From NCBI RefSeq assembly GCF_033978795.1, contig NC_084616.1:79543888-79607887 (forward strand): a DNA stretch of 64,000 nt, in the 5' to 3' direction. The notes below the pieces were generated by a model. It did no database searches and was not told the origin of the DNA. It saw only the letters and a program-made list of their open reading frames with translations. Shown one piece after another: positions 20,106 to 30,035 of the stretch. Position 1 is the stretch's first letter; the number at the start of each line of letters is the position of its first letter. This DNA comes from Nerophis ophidion. Its lineage: Eukaryota > Chordata > Actinopteri > Syngnathiformes > Syngnathidae. Position numbers and translations under genes: made by a program.

Positions 20106-21290
20106 TAGAGATGCGCGGGGTCGGGCGGGTGACATGACGATAAAATAGATTTTAAATAGATTCGGGCGGGTGGCGGTTCAACCATTCGGAAATATATATA
20201 TACATAGTTCAGCGGTCAGCAACCTTTACCACTCAAAGAGCCATTTTGACCCGTTTCACAAAGTAAAGAAGACAATGGGAGCCGCAACCATTCTCGCGAA
20301 TATCTGCTGGTTGTCACCCAGATAACAAGATTAAGGGCGTGCTATAAAGCCATTGCCTTTGACGTCTTCTACAACATGTACAAACTGCTTGCCAGTCTAG
20401 CAACATGTTGTATTGTGGCTTCCGCAGATACACGTACAAGGTTGAAAGGCATACTGGGTGATACAGTTTACACTGAAGGTTGTGATATAAACAACTTTAT
20501 CACTCTTACTAATATGCACCACACTGTGAACACACACCAAACAAGAATGACAAACACATTTCGGGAGAACATCCTTTTACAGTAACACAACATAAACGCA
20601 ACACAACAAATACCCAGAATCCTTTGCATCCATGACTATTCCGGGCTATATACACCCCGCTAGCACCAAACCCCAGACACCCCCCCCCACCCCCCTCCCT
20701 CCCTCCCTCCACACCTCTGTGGTGGGCGGGGGTTTATAATATAAGCAGTAACAGTCATGGATGCATTGCATTCTGGGTAATTGTTGTGTTGCAGTTATGC
20801 TGTGTTACTGTGAGGATGTTCTCCCGAAATGTGTTTGTCATTCTTGTTTGGTGTGGGTTCACAGTGTGGTGCATATTAGTAAGAGTGTTAAACTTGTTTA
20901 TATCACAACCTTCAGTGTAACCTGCATCACCCAGTATGCCTTTCAATCTTGTACGTGTATCTGCGGAAGCCACATACAACATGTTGCTGGACTGGCAAGC
21001 AGTTTGTACATGTTGTAGAAGGCGTCAAAGGCAATGGCTTTATAGCACGCCCTTATTCTTGTTATCTGGGTGACCACCAGCAGATATTCGCGAGAATGGT
21101 TGCGGCTCCCATTGTCTTCTTTACTTCGTGAAAAGGGTCAAAATGGCCCTTTGAGTGGTAAAGGTGGCCGACCCCTGGTATATAACGGGCGGGTGGTTGT
21201 GGTTTTGATAAAATGTTGGTTTGGGTGGATGGCGGGCGGATGACGACTTTAGTGATGCGGATGATATAATTGCCTCTCCGCGCATCTCTA
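20106..21290. mobile_element. hAT-like element (tagagatgcgcgg ends) with 8-bp TSD
   Basis: Starts tagagatgcgcggggtcggg and ends tctccgcgcatctcta, giving a 13-bp inverted terminal repeat. It is flanked by ctttctac on both sides (20098-20105 and 21291-21298), a perfect 8-bp duplication of Tc1 sequence. The GC-rich ends (cgggcgggt repeats) flank a large palindromic insertion at 20210-21177. Confidence 0.85.
20210..21177. repeat. large palindrome (foldback hAT-type element)
   Basis: Two arms of about 420-440 bp (20210-20640 and 20755-21177) are reverse complements at high similarity. Shared landmarks are aaagaagacaatgggagccg, ctgcttgccagtc and atacacgtacaag. The spacer (about 20640-20755) contains poly-C and (CCCT)n. 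The outer termini cagcggtcagcaacc and ggtggccgacccctg look like hAT ends. A transcript across it would form a long double-stranded hairpin. Confidence 0.85.
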
Positions 21291-21480
21291 CTTTCTACAA
21301 CTCTTTATTTTTTTGTGATAGAGTGATTGGAGCACATACTTGTTGGTCACAAAAAACATTCATGAAGTTTGGTTCTTTTATGAATTTATTATGAGTCTCT
21401 GAAAAATGTGACCAAATCTGCTGGGTCAAAAGTATACATACAGCAATGTTAATATTTGGGTAAATGTTCCTTGGCAAGGT

Positions 21481-21914
21481 TCACTGCAATAAGGCGCTTT
21501 TGGTAGCCATCCACAAGCTTCTGGTTACATTTTTTGACCACTTCTCTTGACAAAATTGGTGCAGTAAAGCTAAATGTTTTGGTTTTCTGACATGGACTTG
21601 TTTCTTCAAGATTCTCCACACGTTTAAGTCAGGACTTTGGAAAGGCCATTCTAAAACCTTAATTCTAGCCTGATTTAGCCATTCTTTTACCACTTGACGT
21701 GTGTTTGGGGTCATTGTCCTGTTGGACCCAACCTCCAGGCTGATGATTTTAGGTTGTCCTGAAGAGTTTGGAGGTAATCCTCCTTTTTCATTGTCCCATT
21801 TAAAGCACCAGTTTCATTGGCAGCAAAACAGGCCCAGAGTATAATACTACCATCACCATGTGTGACGGTGGATATGGTGTTCCTGGGATTAAAGACCTCA
21901 CCTTTTCTCCTCAA
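21481..21914 (-). pseudogene. Tc1 transposase C-terminal remnant
   Basis: Minus-strand frames read RRKGEVFNPRNTISTVTHGD then SIILWACFAANETGALNG, and in another frame VVKEWLNQARIKVLEWPFQS then PDLNVWRILKKQVHVRKP. These are the DDE-domain C-terminal half of a Tc1 transposase. The frame is shifted near 21711 and the residues around the second catalytic Asp are damaged. It is inactive. Confidence 0.8.
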
Positions 21915-22037
21915 AACATATTGCTGGGTATTGTGGCCAAACAGCTCAATTTTGTTTCATCTGACATCACATGGACAAAGATAAGACCTTCTGTAGGAAA
22001 GTTCTGTGGTCAGATGAAACAAAATTTGAGCTTTTTG

Positions 22038-23120
22038 TAAAAATCTCATCAATTCACATCCCTATAGATGACTGGTGCATTGTTGTTAGAGGTGCAGCAG
22101 TTTATCGACATTGTCAACAAAAATAGCCAAACAGTTGTCGCTGGCAAATTAATTAGTCCACAATCAGTAACGTCGCTTGGGTTTTTCCAAAGGAAACAAT
22201 CATATGCAAGTCAGTGCAAATAGTGACTGACATCGACGGGAAAAGGAAGAAAAAGTGGTGAATACATATATAGTTTTGGAACATTTAAACCCTAAACACG
22301 TAAAATACATCAATCATTTGCTCAGTCTGAAAAGCTGAACTTGCTCTGTGAGCTTTTGAAGTGGAAGTGTGTTGGATATCTGGAAGATTATGATTTTGGT
22401 AGGATAGTTAGATTTTTACTTTGATAGCTAACAACAGATGAAGAAAGGCCACAATGACAAATGTTATTACACATACACACGCAAACAAAGTAATAAATAT
22501 ACGATTAGATGGATAAAAAATGTATCAGTAATATAAAATGAGTATCAGGTAGCTAAAAATGTGCAGCTTTCTAAACACATCACAAAATGTATTATATTTA
22601 TTTTTGGTGTTGTTGTGTTCCTGTTGCTGTTATTTTGACTGTCCTTTTTTTCACATAAAAAATGTATACTTAGTTTTTGTCAGCAATTTGCCTGTCCTTG
22701 CTTTTAAATGGACAGAAATGTAATAGTTATTTTGTTTTTGTAGTTGCCTAATTAGCAGCATGGTTTCAGGACAAATAAATATTTCTGAATAAATTAGTTA
22801 TCGTTATGAGTTAGCACATGCCTAAAAATATCTCAAGCTGAATTTTAAAGCAGGTGTCCAAGTTAGAGCCACTGAACAGGTTTGACTAAACGTTAGAATC
22901 CTATCAGACGACTAAGTTGCAGGACTATTTGCTATAAAGGGCTTCGGATTTGTAAGTATGCCCAATGCATTGCCAGCAGCCATATTGAAAGTACAGCGCT
23001 GCACGTAAACATTCGGAACTATTCTGTAGAAAATAGCATTGCACTGGCTGTGAAACGATGGCGAATTATTGTGAGTCATTAGATAAGAAGTCTGTTTTTC
23101 ATTATAAGGTTAAAACACTT
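22038..23120. other. intron, mostly unrecognised, with hAT-like remnant at 22080
   Basis: The segment gtttatcgacattgtcaaca resembles an old hAT-type terminus. The remainder is AT-rich with no clear repeats or ORFs. Confidence 0.35.
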
Positions 23121-23124
23121 TGGA

Positions 23125-23330
23125 TGTAAGGATGCGCACCAGATGGAGAAGTCTGTGTGGAAAAGAGACCACAACATCTTCCCCGTCTCATATCCGGACT
23201 TTGTGAACTACTTAATTTTTCAACCTACCCATTCTGCACCTTAAATGACTTTCAAAATGATAAGAGTTTAGAAAGCCACGACCGCTCTGTTTGTGGATGA
23301 GTTTGTGATGTTTGTGTTTATCTGTATAAA
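23125..23330 (+). pseudogene. decayed transposon-derived ORF fragment
   Basis: A + strand frame reads HQMEKSVWKRDHNIFPVSYP then DFVNYLIFQ, followed after a frame change by NDFQNDKSLESHDRSVCG. The pattern 'YPD-x-VNYL ... F-x-x-x-K-x-YKSLE' is common in exonuclease/SWIM-type proteins encoded by fish DNA transposons. Stops and frame changes mark it as dead. Low certainty because only about 60 residues remain. Confidence 0.35.
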
Positions 23331-24036
23331 CCCTGTAGACATTGCGTCTACAGAGATGAGCCGACCCAAGTTTGACTCCATAAAATCAGGACTAACCATT
23401 CTAAAGTCATTTCAGCACACCGTGACTGTCACCCCGGATTTCCACTGGCTGACAGTACATGTCACTATAGGTTCTAGTCTGGAGGACTGGGTCCAGTAAA
23501 AAACAGTTTTGTGGAGGACTGTAAAGAGAGTGGAGGGCCTCTCACATTTCAACCAGGCCTCCATGATGGAGTGCGAGCTTCTCGGGGTGCAAATCACACT
23601 GACACATTTTGGGCTGCCTTGCTCTTGCCTCTATGAAAATCAGTGCTGTTACCTTGGCAACCAAAGGGAAAGGCTTTTGAAAAGGAGCATCTTGTCATTT
23701 TCTTTAATCCACTGCAGCTGGAGATTCAGAACACTATTATTAAAGTGCAGTTGCTATGGCTACCGACATTTGTACCAGCAAAGGCCCTTGAAGACCCTCC
23801 TCATTCCCTCGATTCCTTTTTGAGGGTTGTGTTTTATTGCTGCTTTCACAATATGAAGCCTCCTCTGTCCTACACATTGTCGTAGCATTTAAGGCTTTTC
23901 AGAATAAAACATCCTACATGCACCGACTCTGTGAGCTTACTCAACGTCAACAAGTATAACACACGTTGCTTTCCTTTCAGCTAACTGGCTTCCAAGTAGA
24001 TATGTTGTTTTAATCTGCTCTCTTTTGTCTCCTCAG

Positions 24037-24085
24037 GCGACTAAACAGCACTCAGGGGGAAATTCGAGTGGGCCCCAGCCACCAA
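24037..24085 (+). CDS. rere: rere internal exon, start of ELM2 region
   Basis: Short 49-bp exon with acceptor ttgtctcctcag and donor caccaa|gtaagt. The first G completes the split Arg codon; the rest reads RLNSTQGEIRVGPSHQ and ends on a complete codon. GEIRVGPSHQ is the opening of the ELM2 module in RERE, the segment that in this family recruits histone deacetylase. It is the first exon shared by the long BAH-containing transcript and the putative short transcript that starts at 13511. The next intron is only 370 bp, which keeps this exon and the following one together. Confidence 0.93.
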
Positions 24086-24455
24086 GTAAGTCACTGCAGC
24101 ATTCCCATTGAAAAACAGCTCCAATATCACTGCATGTTTTATTCTTTTTTTTTAAAAGTAATTCATTTTGTCCCTGTGTGTGCGTATTCTTTCACCAATC
24201 CACTGCCAAACATGATGAATGTTCTCATAACCTCGGAGGCGTTCTGTGGTATCGCTTCCTATGCTAGCTAATCACACCCAAAGTGCAGATGTATCATGAA
24301 GCAACTTGCATGTTCTGTCATACCCCGACGACACCACTCAGGCACAAAGTGAAAAGCCGATGACAAGTTGGAGGCTGATATTTTCTTCAGAGGTTGTGTG
24401 CTATTTGTAGTGTGACACCATCTGCTCTGCTCCTTCTCCCCTGGACCTAATTAAG

Positions 24456-24580
24456 GCCAAACTCCCAGAGCTGCAGCCGTTCCCCTCCTCTGGTAGCCAG
24501 GCTGTGACGGAGAATGAGGAGCTGGTCTGGATGCCGGGGGTCAATGACTGTGACCTTCTCATGTACCTCAGAGCCGCAAG
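24456..24580 (+). CDS. rere: rere internal exon, ELM2 domain core
   Basis: 125-bp exon. The acceptor is ctccttctcccctggacctaattaag, with the pyrimidine tract set back from the AG; the donor is gcaag|gtgaga. It reads AKLPELQPFPSSGSQAVTEN, then EELVWMPGVNDCDLLMYLRA, and finishes with a split Arg codon. EELVWMPG and DLLMYLRAAR are classic ELM2-domain residues of RERE-type proteins. The stretch SSGSQAVTEN between the two conserved blocks differs from the mammalian residues I remember, which fits a fish orthologue or paralogue in a tolerant loop. In frame with both neighbours. Confidence 0.95.
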
Positions 24581-24599
24581 GTGAGAACATCTCAATCTA

Positions 24600-25100
24600 G
24601 TCACTTTAACTTATGTTTGCATTAATAGGTAAACTTACGAGTTTAATTGGTTCAGTGAATGAGTTCCTAACTCAAAACACAATGTCTTAAATTGAAATTA
24701 ATTCATAAATTAATTTAACAGCACCGTTTTAACATAAAACATGCCGTTTAAAGAGAACAAAGTTTTACATTAAAAATAATGTGTAAAAATAGTACTAAAA
24801 ACAGTACAATGGAATGTACTACAACAACTATAACAAGTTTTGTGAAATAATGTAATGTACAGTATTTACCTTGGAGAGTGGACTTAGACAGTATCGCCTT
24901 CTAGCTGCTTCTCAGTCAAACACACCCTCAGCTGTTTTTGAATATTTTAATTGATGAATACCCACGGTTTAGATATTTTAACAATTTTGCTGGGGTTACA
25001 CTCATTCTGCTTCAGAATGAGTGTAACCCCAGCATGTTACAGTATGTTACAGACTAGCAGTGATACGCTCAAATTACTTCACCAAGTTGGCTACACACTA
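24600..25100. repeat. remnant of a large non-autonomous DNA element
   Basis: Segments such as aacttacgagtttaattggt, cttctagctgcttctcagtc and gcagtgatacgctcaaatta recur, diverged, at 33365-33650 and 34490-34880, where they flank a pogo-like insertion. A related 3' half is at 27040-27240. The family has no coding capacity that I can see. Confidence 0.45.
24989..25033. repeat. perfect 21-bp hairpin with 3-nt loop
   Basis: Left arm gctggggttacactcattctg (24989-25009, 21 bases: gctgg to ttctg), loop ctt (25010-25012), right arm its exact reverse complement (25013-25033). It lies in AT-rich intron about 400 bp after the ELM2 exon. A perfect palindrome this tight is typical of a template-switch (snap-back) replication event. 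The loop is too short for a microRNA precursor. Confidence 0.95.
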
Positions 25101-25111
25101 GGGTTAAATAA

Positions 25112-25381
25112 ATGATAAATGGGTTGTATTTCTAGAGCGCTTTTCTACCTTCAAGGTACTCAAAGCGCTTTGACACTACTTCCACATTTACCCATTCACA
25201 CACACATTCACACACTGATGGAGGGAACTGCCATGCAAGGCGCTAACTAGCACCCACCAGGATTAAGGGTGAAGTGTCTTGCTCAGGACACAACGGACGT
25301 GACGAGGTTGGTACTAGGTGGGGATTAAACCAGGGACCCTCGGGTTGCGCACGGCTACTCTCCCACTGCGCCACGCCGTCC
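25112..25381 (-). repeat. tRNA-derived SINE, minus strand
   Basis: Near-identical in layout to 643-908: on the minus strand GGACGGCGTGGCGCAGTGGG, B-box-like ggtttaatcccc, body ttgtgtcctgagcaagacac, tail caaagcgctttgagtacctt. The B box has diverged (ggtttaa). Confidence 0.75.
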
Positions 25382-27020
25382 CTTAAATTTGACGGACGTT
25401 GTAATACTATCGTTGTATAGTGATAATGCATGTTGATGACACATTCTAGCTTTGTCCTCCAAATATGACACTAACAAGCAAACGATTGTGTCCCTCAACA
25501 CAGTTTAGCATTTTAGATAGCTGCTAACATTACCGCCACAGTGCATAGCCACTTCTAAGCCAGTAATTTTTGCCTCCATGGCAGCAAAAAAACTATTGTT
25601 TCTTACAAGTATCCCTGTAGGACGAGAAATAGCTAAACTTGTTACACTACACACTGCAAACTAGAGCTCTTGAATGTAAACAAAGGAAGGCGGATCGATA
25701 GAAATATAGACAGTGATAATAGTCATCAAGTATCTTATCAGTACACAGTGAAACCTAGATTTACAAACTTTTATTTTTGCGAACTTTTCAATTTGCCAAT
25801 TCGGATGGATAGATCAAGCCAAATATGCCTCTGTGTATGAACGCTACATTCATTCATTCATCCTCTCTCTTCTCGCCCTGTTTGCTCATTTTCCGAGGAC
25901 AATGTAAATTTATTTTTACTTTTTTAAATGTTCATTATTGTAACAATATAATTGTTAAAGTTAAGGATTTTTGTGATTTATGGTTGTTTGTGAAGGCACA
26001 AAAAGGGACTTTTGTGTGTGTGCGCGCCAATGTTTGGCTGAGCATCGCATATAGATAGGATATTCCAGCTTGTTGTTGTTGTTTTGGCTAAAAAAGAAAA
26101 GGTTGTTTATCCATCACCCCGTAAGTTTGTTTGATATACAATACTGTATATGACGTTATGTTTTGTACTAAGTGTGCAAACCTTCATTTGAATATGGACT
26201 TTTGTTGAGGCTGGAAACATTTATTCATATTTACATTGCCTCTTACAGAAAATTTGTTTCACTATACAAATTTTTATATTTATGACGTGTTCAACAACCA
26301 ATTCAGTTTGTAATTTGAGGTTTCACTACGTTATTCATAATACAGTGGTTTGTTAGGTCAATATTTTTGATAAGCAAAAAATATGTTGTCAATTTTGGTA
26401 TTGTTTACAAACTGAGAAAATAACTTCCTGGACACAGGAGCACTTTTAAAGGCAAAAACCAACTCATTCAATCAAAGTCAATAGTAGGAAATCTTTGTAT
26501 TGTTTTTTAAATAGAAACATTGCCATTATTTGTATTTGTCTAGTTATAATTGTGATTAAAAAAACATAAAATGGTCTTAGAAATTTGAAATATCCGTATC
26601 AGCACAGATATGAACAATAATGCTCTTGTAACTACTTGCTTTTAAATCGATACCCAAATGTATAGTATCGCCCAAAACTAGTCTAAAGAATCCAAACAAC
26701 AGAAGAGTAAGTTGTTATTACATTTTAAGTTTATGTAGATCCATGTTACAGCAGGGAGTAACCAGCGAAAAACAGTCAATTTGCAAATATATGAATTAAT
26801 AGTTTTGATAGAAAAATACAACTGGAAATGATGCAATATGTTACCCCATCTGTCAGCAGATAAATTAGAAGTTTCTGTAACGCAATTTGCAATGGTTATT
26901 TTATTATGTACGTACCAAATGATATATAGTTCTATATATATCATTATATAGAACACTGCAATATATGTCACAATATAGATTTTAATCCATATCACCCATT
27001 TCTACTGCACACTTATGTTT
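25382..27020. other. AT-rich intron without recognised element
   Basis: No convincing termini, ORFs or RNA genes. Short AT palindromes near 26930-26975 (tagttctatatatatcatta). A piece near 26650-26680 resembles the 'gatacc' MITE end of 15871. Confidence 0.4.
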
Positions 27021-27329
27021 TTGATCATTTATTTTTTCAATTCCATGAATATCATCCACATCATTTTCTTAGCTCTGTCCTTCACACTCACTCTCTTTCT
27101 TTAAAGTTATGTCCATCTCTAGCTATAAACTTATGTAATATCATATGTTGTTGGCGGGCTTCACTGTGACATTTGTTACACCAACTAATGGCGGGATGCT
27201 TGTAACTAAAATTTTTGCTTTGTTGAGGTAACACTGTAGGTAACACTTTGACTGCAATAACAAACATTTGTTTAAATTATTGTAAGATTTTATGTTAAAA
27301 TGAAGTTAATAATGACATTTGTTTATCGT

Positions 27330-27405
27330 CCCCTTTATTTCGAAAAGTATCAATATATTTTGGTACCGCAACCAAAATATCGGTATCGGGACAACCCTCC
27401 TCAAG
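27330..27405. repeat. terminal fragment of 'gttgtcccgatacc' MITE
   Basis: Contains tatattttggtaccgcaacc and aaaatatcggtatcgggaca followed by accctcct, the reverse complement of the 15871 left end. The rest of the element is not identifiable. Confidence 0.6.
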
Positions 27406-27410
27406 GGCCA

Positions 27411-28321
27411 ATCAAGATTTGTTTTCAAATGTGTATTCATTGCAATTGACATAAATGTGAGTGAAATATTGTGATTGTAAAAAGGAACATTTTTTGGGGA
27501 AAATAATGTTTGTTACCTCTCATTCATTCACGAACAACTCAACTTCCCCATCCTGAACTAAACAATGTGGAGACAGCCACTTGAAACACAGACTTAACTA
27601 CGAAGCTAATGCTAGCAGGAACAATCCATACAACACATCTCATCTGCTTGTGTTGTTGTTAACGACATCATCGATATAAGAACAATGTACAAACAGGACA
27701 GCAGTGGAAACTTAAGAGGGTGTCTCCTTTTTTTTTTATAAAAAAAACCTCAAGTCCTCTCAAAACTTGTGAACAGCTCACTTTTTCACTATCAGGTCTG
27801 ACAAAGTAAAGACTTCAAAAAATTACCTTCCGCAAGTATTATGTATTTAAAGCTCTTATTGTTACATTTACAAAATTATTATGTTTTAACTTAAAATACT
27901 GGTCAAAATTGTTCAAAGATGTATTGCACAAATAAATTTGAGCATTTTTGCATATAATTAACAAACATTTTATTTATGACACATAAAGCACACACTCCAT
28001 AAAAGTAATAAGTGTAAATTCAGAAAAATGTAAGCGGAAAAACTGATTTTTTATTTTTTCATATTGCTATTATTTAAATGTTTTGTTACTATTACTATTT
28101 TTTTTTGTTGTTTACTAATTAATACCTGTTGTTCTTTTAAACAAAATTCAAAGTTGCATTTTGGTGGTACAATAAATACTCATGTTTTCAAACTAATGAA
28201 TATTTGTTATTTCAGTATCAATCAAAATAATTGTGATTATTGTTTTTGCTATAATTGTCCAGCCCTAACTTGAGGATGAATTACATTTTTGCTGAAATGT
28301 TTAGAGATTCCTCTTCTGATA
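27411..28321. other. AT-rich intron with a possible MITE right end at 28240-28268
   Basis: ttgctataattgtccagccc at 28247 looks like a hAT-type terminus, but I could not pair it with a left end. Otherwise AT-rich and featureless. Confidence 0.35.
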
Positions 28322-28329
28322 ATCTACTG

Positions 28330-28955
28330 CAGTGGTTCTCAACCTTTTTTCAGTGAACATTTTTTTAAATTCAAGTATCCCCTAATCAGAGCAAAACATT
28401 TTTGGTCGAAAAAAGAGATTAAGAACTAAAATACAGCACTGTGTCATCAGTTTCTGATTTATTAAATTCTATAACAGTGCAAAATATTGCTCATTTGTAG
28501 TGGTCTTTCTTGAACTATTTGGGAAAAAAAAGGTATAAAAATAACTAAAAACTTGTTGAAAAATAAACAAGTGATTCAATTATAAATAAAGATTTCTACA
28601 CATAGAAGTAATCAACTTAAAGTGTCCTCTTTGGGGATTGTTATAGAGATCCATCTGGATTCATGAACTTAATTCTAAACATTTCTTCACAAAAAAAGAA
28701 ATCTTTAACATCAATATTTACGGAACATGTCCACAAAAAATCTAGCTGTCAACACTGAATATTGCATTGTTGCATTTCTTTTCACAGTTTATGAACTTCC
28801 ATTCATGTTTTGTTGAAGTATTATTCAATAAATATATTTATAAAGGATTTTTGAATTGTTGTTATTTTTAGAATATTTTAAAAAAATCTCACGTACCCCT
28901 TAGCATACCTTCAAGTACTCCCAGGGGTACGCGTACCCCCATTTGAGAACCACTG
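28330..28955. mobile_element. hAT (Charlie-like) MITE with perfect 8-bp TSD
   Basis: Left end cagtggttctcaaccttttt and right end acccccatttgagaaccactg are inverted; atctactg flanks both sides (28322-28329 and 28956-28963). 626 bp, non-coding. It sits about 150 bp upstream of the rere exon 29105-29204, which remains intact. Confidence 0.9.
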
Positions 28956-29104
28956 ATCTACTGTATCTCATTCAAATAAGTTGATCAAAGAAAAATATGT
29001 GCTTGCAACCATTCTTACAGTGGGTTCAATGATGTTGCAAGATGTGTAGCACGAAAACTACTGGCTATTGTAATGTTGACTTCACCTTTGTGCTGCATCC
29101 ACAG

Positions 29105-29204
29105 GAGCATGGCCGCCTTTGCAGGGATGTGTGACGGAGGCTCAACAGAGGACGGATGTCTAGCAGCCTCCCGAGACGACACTACATTAAACGCACTAAA
29201 CACT
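29105..29204 (+). CDS. rere: rere internal exon, ELM2 domain
   Basis: 100-bp exon with acceptor gctgcatccacag and donor aacact|gtaagg. After completing the split Arg codon it reads SMAAFAGMCDGGSTEDGC, then LAASRDDTTLNALNT, ending on a complete codon. This continues the ELM2 domain; the sequence CDGGSTEDGC with SRDDTTLNALNT is characteristic of RERE and distinguishes it from MTA and CoREST relatives. The preceding intron holds a SINE, a perfect hairpin at 24989-25033, and an intact hAT MITE at 28330-28955, only about 150 bp upstream of the exon. Confidence 0.95.
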
Positions 29205-30033
29205 GTAAGGAGAATGATTCTGTACACCGTGCTGAGCTTAGCTGTTAAACACCACCAGAGTTTCACAGGGCAATGTAATGGTTTGAATTGCATGGAATCT
29301 ACTCGTTAAATGCATCCTTTCAATGATGGGTAATGATAAGGAGGACTCAGAGCCAATAGAGCATCCTCCTGTATTAAACTCTCCCACATGGGATTCTTAC
29401 TACTTCAAGTATAATGAGAGATGGGCCTGCCACTCTGAATTAGAATGCAGAGGTATAAAATCACACCGAGGATATGAGAGTAGACATAAACAGGGCATTT
29501 ACATTCAAACTCTATAAACTGGTACATTAACAGAGCAGGCTGGTCATTGTCTTGCAGCCTTCCCTACGCCTATTTGCAATTCCAATGAGTAATATTTTTT
29601 TCTTTAGAAGAAGAGCCCCGACACTCATGTTTTTCAGTGAATTTAATGTAAGCTACACTGTGATTGCGTTTGTCACAAAGTGGCTGCCTTTTTTTTTATC
29701 ATGTATGAGCTGAGGTGTACAATAAAGAATCACGTCTCTCTTTGATATATACTTTGTAATCTGTAACGCATCAGCTCAATAAAATGTGCACAAAAAAGAT
29801 GAGTGTCTCGCCGAGACTTTTATCGCAAAGTATACAGGAAATGCCGTAAATAAAGCAAACAGCCCACACAAACAGTACTCCCAGAAAGCAGGGTTTTTTT
29901 GGCGATCAATAAAAATAGATGGTTAAAATAACGACAGGAGGTAATAAATCTATGCGCGCTTGCGGGATTTTTCACCTGGGTGGAGCTAAAAGTATCACAC
30001 AGTTCACAGTAAAAGCCTGCTTCATATTTCTTA
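29205..30033. other. intron after ELM2 exon, no element recognised
   Basis: Moderately AT-rich. I see no termini or coding features. A polyadenylation-like aataaag occurs at about 29720, without other gene evidence. Confidence 0.4.
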
Positions 30034-30035
30034 TA

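Larger units (their letters stand above)
20031..22037 (-). mobile_element. Tc1-like element, degenerate, with nested insertion
   Basis: Left end gtcacgatcaaaagcttaca next to TATA is the 3' terminal repeat of a Tc1 family, read on the minus strand. After the nested element (20106-21290) the Tc1 resumes with aactctttatttttttgtga and then transposase sequence on the minus strand. At 21944-22031 the sequence folds back: gctcaattttgtttcatctg is followed about 45 bp later by its complement. The 5' half of the element is missing beyond 22037. Confidence 0.75.

Noticed and set aside
24989..25033. microRNA precursor
   Set aside because: The arms are perfect but the loop is 3 bases and the stem 21 bp, too small for Drosha/Dicer processing.
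29073..29309. Independent 78-aa gene
   Set aside because: It is the rere ELM2 exon read through both splice sites into the intron.
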